From NCBI GenBank assembly GCA_002070105.1, contig MWCQ01000001.1, forward strand, positions 62,001 to 126,000: DNA of 64,000 nt, read 5' to 3'. Shown here one piece after another: positions 62,445 to 64,000 of this stretch (position 1 is its first letter; every line of letters starts with the position of its first letter). Position numbers and translations under genes: made by a program. This DNA comes from Firmicutes bacterium ADurb.Bin193 (GTDB taxonomy: Bacteria; Bacillota; Clostridia; Monoglobales; Firm-18). A model generated the notes under the pieces. It saw only the letters and a program-made list of their open reading frames with translations. It did no database searches and was not told the DNA's origin.

Positions 62445-63044
62445 ATGGATTATTACATTCCTCCCCTTGCAAGGCTTATTGAGCAGTTTGAAAAGCTCCC
62501 CGGAATAGGGCATAAAACCGCACGGCGGCTTGCCTTTTATGTCCTCCGGTCGCCCGAAGGCGAGGCAGAGAAATTTGCCGATGCGATTTTAAGCGCAAAA
62601 CAGCTTATAAAATATTGCAGGGTTTGCCAAAACATTACCGATACAGAAATTTGCTCCATCTGCGAAAGCGACAGGCGCGACAGGAGCATTATATGCGTTA
62701 TGGAAAACCCGAAGGATGTTGTTTCGCTTGAAAAAACCGGGGAGTACCACGGGCTTTATCATGTTCTCCACGGCGCAATTTCGCCTATGGACGGGGTCGG
62801 GCCCGAGGATATTAAAATCCCCGAGCTTTTGTCCCGCCTAAAAGACAACACGGTATCGGAGGTTATTATGGCGACAAACCCGAACATTGAGGGCGAGGCA
62901 ACGGCAATGTATATATCGAGGCTTATAAAACCGCTTGGTATAAGGGTTACGCGGATTGCGCACGGCGTTCCTGTCGGCGGGGATTTGGAATACGCCGACG
63001 AGGTAACTCTTTCAAGGGCAATCGAGGGACGGCGGGAGATGTAG
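62445..63044 (+). CDS. recR: recombination protein RecR
   Basis: 199 residues: helix-hairpin-helix [17 protein letters not shown], a zinc finger with [16 protein letters not shown], and a Toprim domain with [19 protein letters not shown] and [14 protein letters not shown]. Works with RecO and RecF in gap repair. The last gene of the dnaX-ybaB-recR cluster. Confidence 0.96.
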   Translation: MDYYIPPLARLIEQFEKLPGIGHKTARRLAFYVLRSPEGEAEKFADAILSAKQLIKYCRVCQNITDTEICSICESDRRDRSIICVMENPKDVVSLEKTGEYHGLYHVLHGAISPMDGVGPEDIKIPELLSRLKDNTVSEVIMATNPNIEGEATAMYISRLIKPLGIRVTRIAHGVPVGGDLEYADEVTLSRAIEGRREM

Positions 63045-63051
63045 TATTACT

Positions 63052-64000
63052 ATGCACGAAACAAAACATGAAATTGAAAAAGCCGTGCTTTTCGGCGTTC
63101 ACACGGGAAGCGCGGACTATATAAACGACTGCACAGAGGAATCGCTTGAGGAGCTTGCTCTGTTGGCGGAAACCGCAGGGGCGCAGGTCATGGGCGTTGT
63201 GGTGCAAAACCGCCCAAGCCCCGACAATGCCAGATACTTCGGTGAGGGAAAAATCGAGGAAATGCGCGCTTTTTGCGAGGACAACGGCGCAGACCTTGTT
63301 ATATGCGACGACGAGCTTTCGGGGATACAGGTAAGAAACCTTGAAGAGGCGCTTGGGCTTCGGGTAATCGACAGAAGCGCACTCATTATGGATATATTCG
63401 CGGGGCGTGCAAAGACCAGAGAGGGTCAGCTTCAGGTTGAGCTTGCCCAGCTTCGTTATTTTCTTCCGCGGCTTACGGGCTCGTTTACGGGAATGTCACG
63501 ACAGGCGGGCGGCGGCGGTATCGGCGGGGCAAGGCGCGGACCCGGTGAAACCAAGCTTGAAACGGACAGGCGGCATATCAGAAGGCGTATAGAGTCCATA
63601 ACACAGCAGCTTTCCGAGGTTGTCAGAAACCGCGAAACGCAAAGAAGACAGCGTGTTAAAAACGGTATTCGACAGGTCGCAATTGTGGGGTATACAAATG
63701 CGGGCAAATCGACTCTTCTTAATTATCTGACATCGGCAGGGGTTTTAGCAGAGGACAAGCTGTTCGCAACACTTGACCCGACCGCAAGAAGGCTTACTCT
63801 TCCCGACGGCGCAAGCGCGCTTTTGATAGATACGGTAGGCTTTATCCGAAAACTTCCCCATCATCTTATAAATGCGTTTAAGTCAACGCTTGAAGAGGCA
63901 AAGTTTGCGGATGTTTTAATACATGTTGCGGACGCCTCCTCACCGCACACAAACGAAAATATTGCGGTTGTGGAGGAATTGCTTGAAAAACTCGATGCCT
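63052..64000 (+). CDS. hflX: GTPase HflX (C-terminus cut by window edge)
   Basis: 316 codons present of the ~420 usual. N-terminal HflX domain (VVQNRPSPDNARYFGEGKIEE, RSALIMDIFAGRAKTREGQ, GGGGIGGARRGPGETKLETD) and the G domain with G1 VGYTNAGKSTLLN, G3 DTVGF and FKSTLEEAKFADVLIHV; the last GTP-binding motifs fall outside. It splits stalled ribosomes under stress. The ATG lies 8 nt after recR with a rather distant GGGAG. Confidence 0.95.
   Translation, partial: MHETKHEIEKAVLFGVHTGSADYINDCTEESLEELALLAETAGAQVMGVVVQNRPSPDNARYFGEGKIEEMRAFCEDNGADLVICDDELSGIQVRNLEEALGLRVIDRSALIMDIFAGRAKTREGQLQVELAQLRYFLPRLTGSFTGMSRQAGGGGIGGARRGPGETKLETDRRHIRRRIESITQQLSEVVRNRETQRRQRVKNGIRQVAIVGYTNAGKSTLLNYLTSAGVLAEDKLFATLDPTARRLTLPDGASALLIDTVGFIRKLPHHLINAFKSTLEEAKFADVLIHVADASSPHTNENIAVVEELLEKLDA

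Overview
The window is a gene-dense stretch of chromosome from an anaerobic, endospore-forming member of the Bacillota, most likely class Clostridia. Evidence for sporulation: a SleB cortex-lytic enzyme, SpoVT, a Tgl-type spore transglutaminase, a LonB/LonA pair, a BofC-like protein and sigma-G-like promoters. Evidence for anaerobic life: a four-subunit 2-oxoacid:ferredoxin oxidoreductase and a larEBC nickel-pincer cofactor operon. Many starts are TTG or GTG behind strong GGAGG-type ribosome sites, and most intergenic gaps are short. Family or genus cannot be assigned from the sequence alone. I saw no insertion sequences, prophage genes or CRISPR arrays.

Layout. 1-4.7 kb: lonA (cut by the left edge) and lonB on the minus strand, then sleB. 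5-7.3 kb: a small membrane protein and glutamine-dependent NAD+ synthetase. 7.4-22.8 kb: a continuous minus-strand block running nusB, a TsaD-like paralogue, a HAD phosphatase, xseA, xseB, ispA, a divergent PAP2 gene, a ~610-nt structured RNA that I identify as OLE RNA, its membrane partner oapA, dxs, tlyA, nadK, argR, recN, an RseC-like gene, a P-loop ATPase and korDABC. The gene order xseAB-ispA-OLE-oapA-dxs-tlyA-nadK-argR-recN is the classic OLE locus, so this is the most notable element in the window. 23-26.7 kb: a DUF1015 gene, spoVT, and tgl coupled to an unknown helical protein.

26.9-38 kb: accessory surface proteins. Three genes share modules: a CUB-like domain with an HPYxNN start and a ~100-residue C-terminal module. 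One of them is interrupted by an in-frame TGA. Between them lie a four-domain CoA-disulfide-reductase/rhodanese/TusA/DsrE fusion with a CRP/FNR-type palindrome at its promoter, comEA, tRNA-Pro(GGG), a ykuS-like gene frameshifted at an A8 run, and a short-chain dehydrogenase. 38.4-41.2 kb: larE-larB-larC. 41.3-47.5 kb: an SLH-domain S-layer-type protein and a MacA/MacB-type ABC exporter. 47.8-51 kb: a DacF-like protein whose three catalytic motifs all look degenerate, a DUF624-like membrane protein, prmA and a BofC-like gene.

51.5-58.1 kb: envelope and division genes: a class A penicillin-binding protein, murA, divIB/ftsQ, a DUF881 gene, sbp and ftsZ (no ftsA). 58.2-64 kb: a CmpB-type membrane protein with a damaged N-terminus, a PfkB-family sugar kinase, the large bacterial SRP RNA, and the replication/repair cluster dnaX-ybaB-recR followed by hflX, which runs off the right edge.

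Several genes show small lesions near their starts or ends (ykuS, the CmpB gene, the interrupted surface protein). They may be genuine decay or assembly errors; the raw reads would decide. Family assignments rest on motif recognition by eye; no database search was run.
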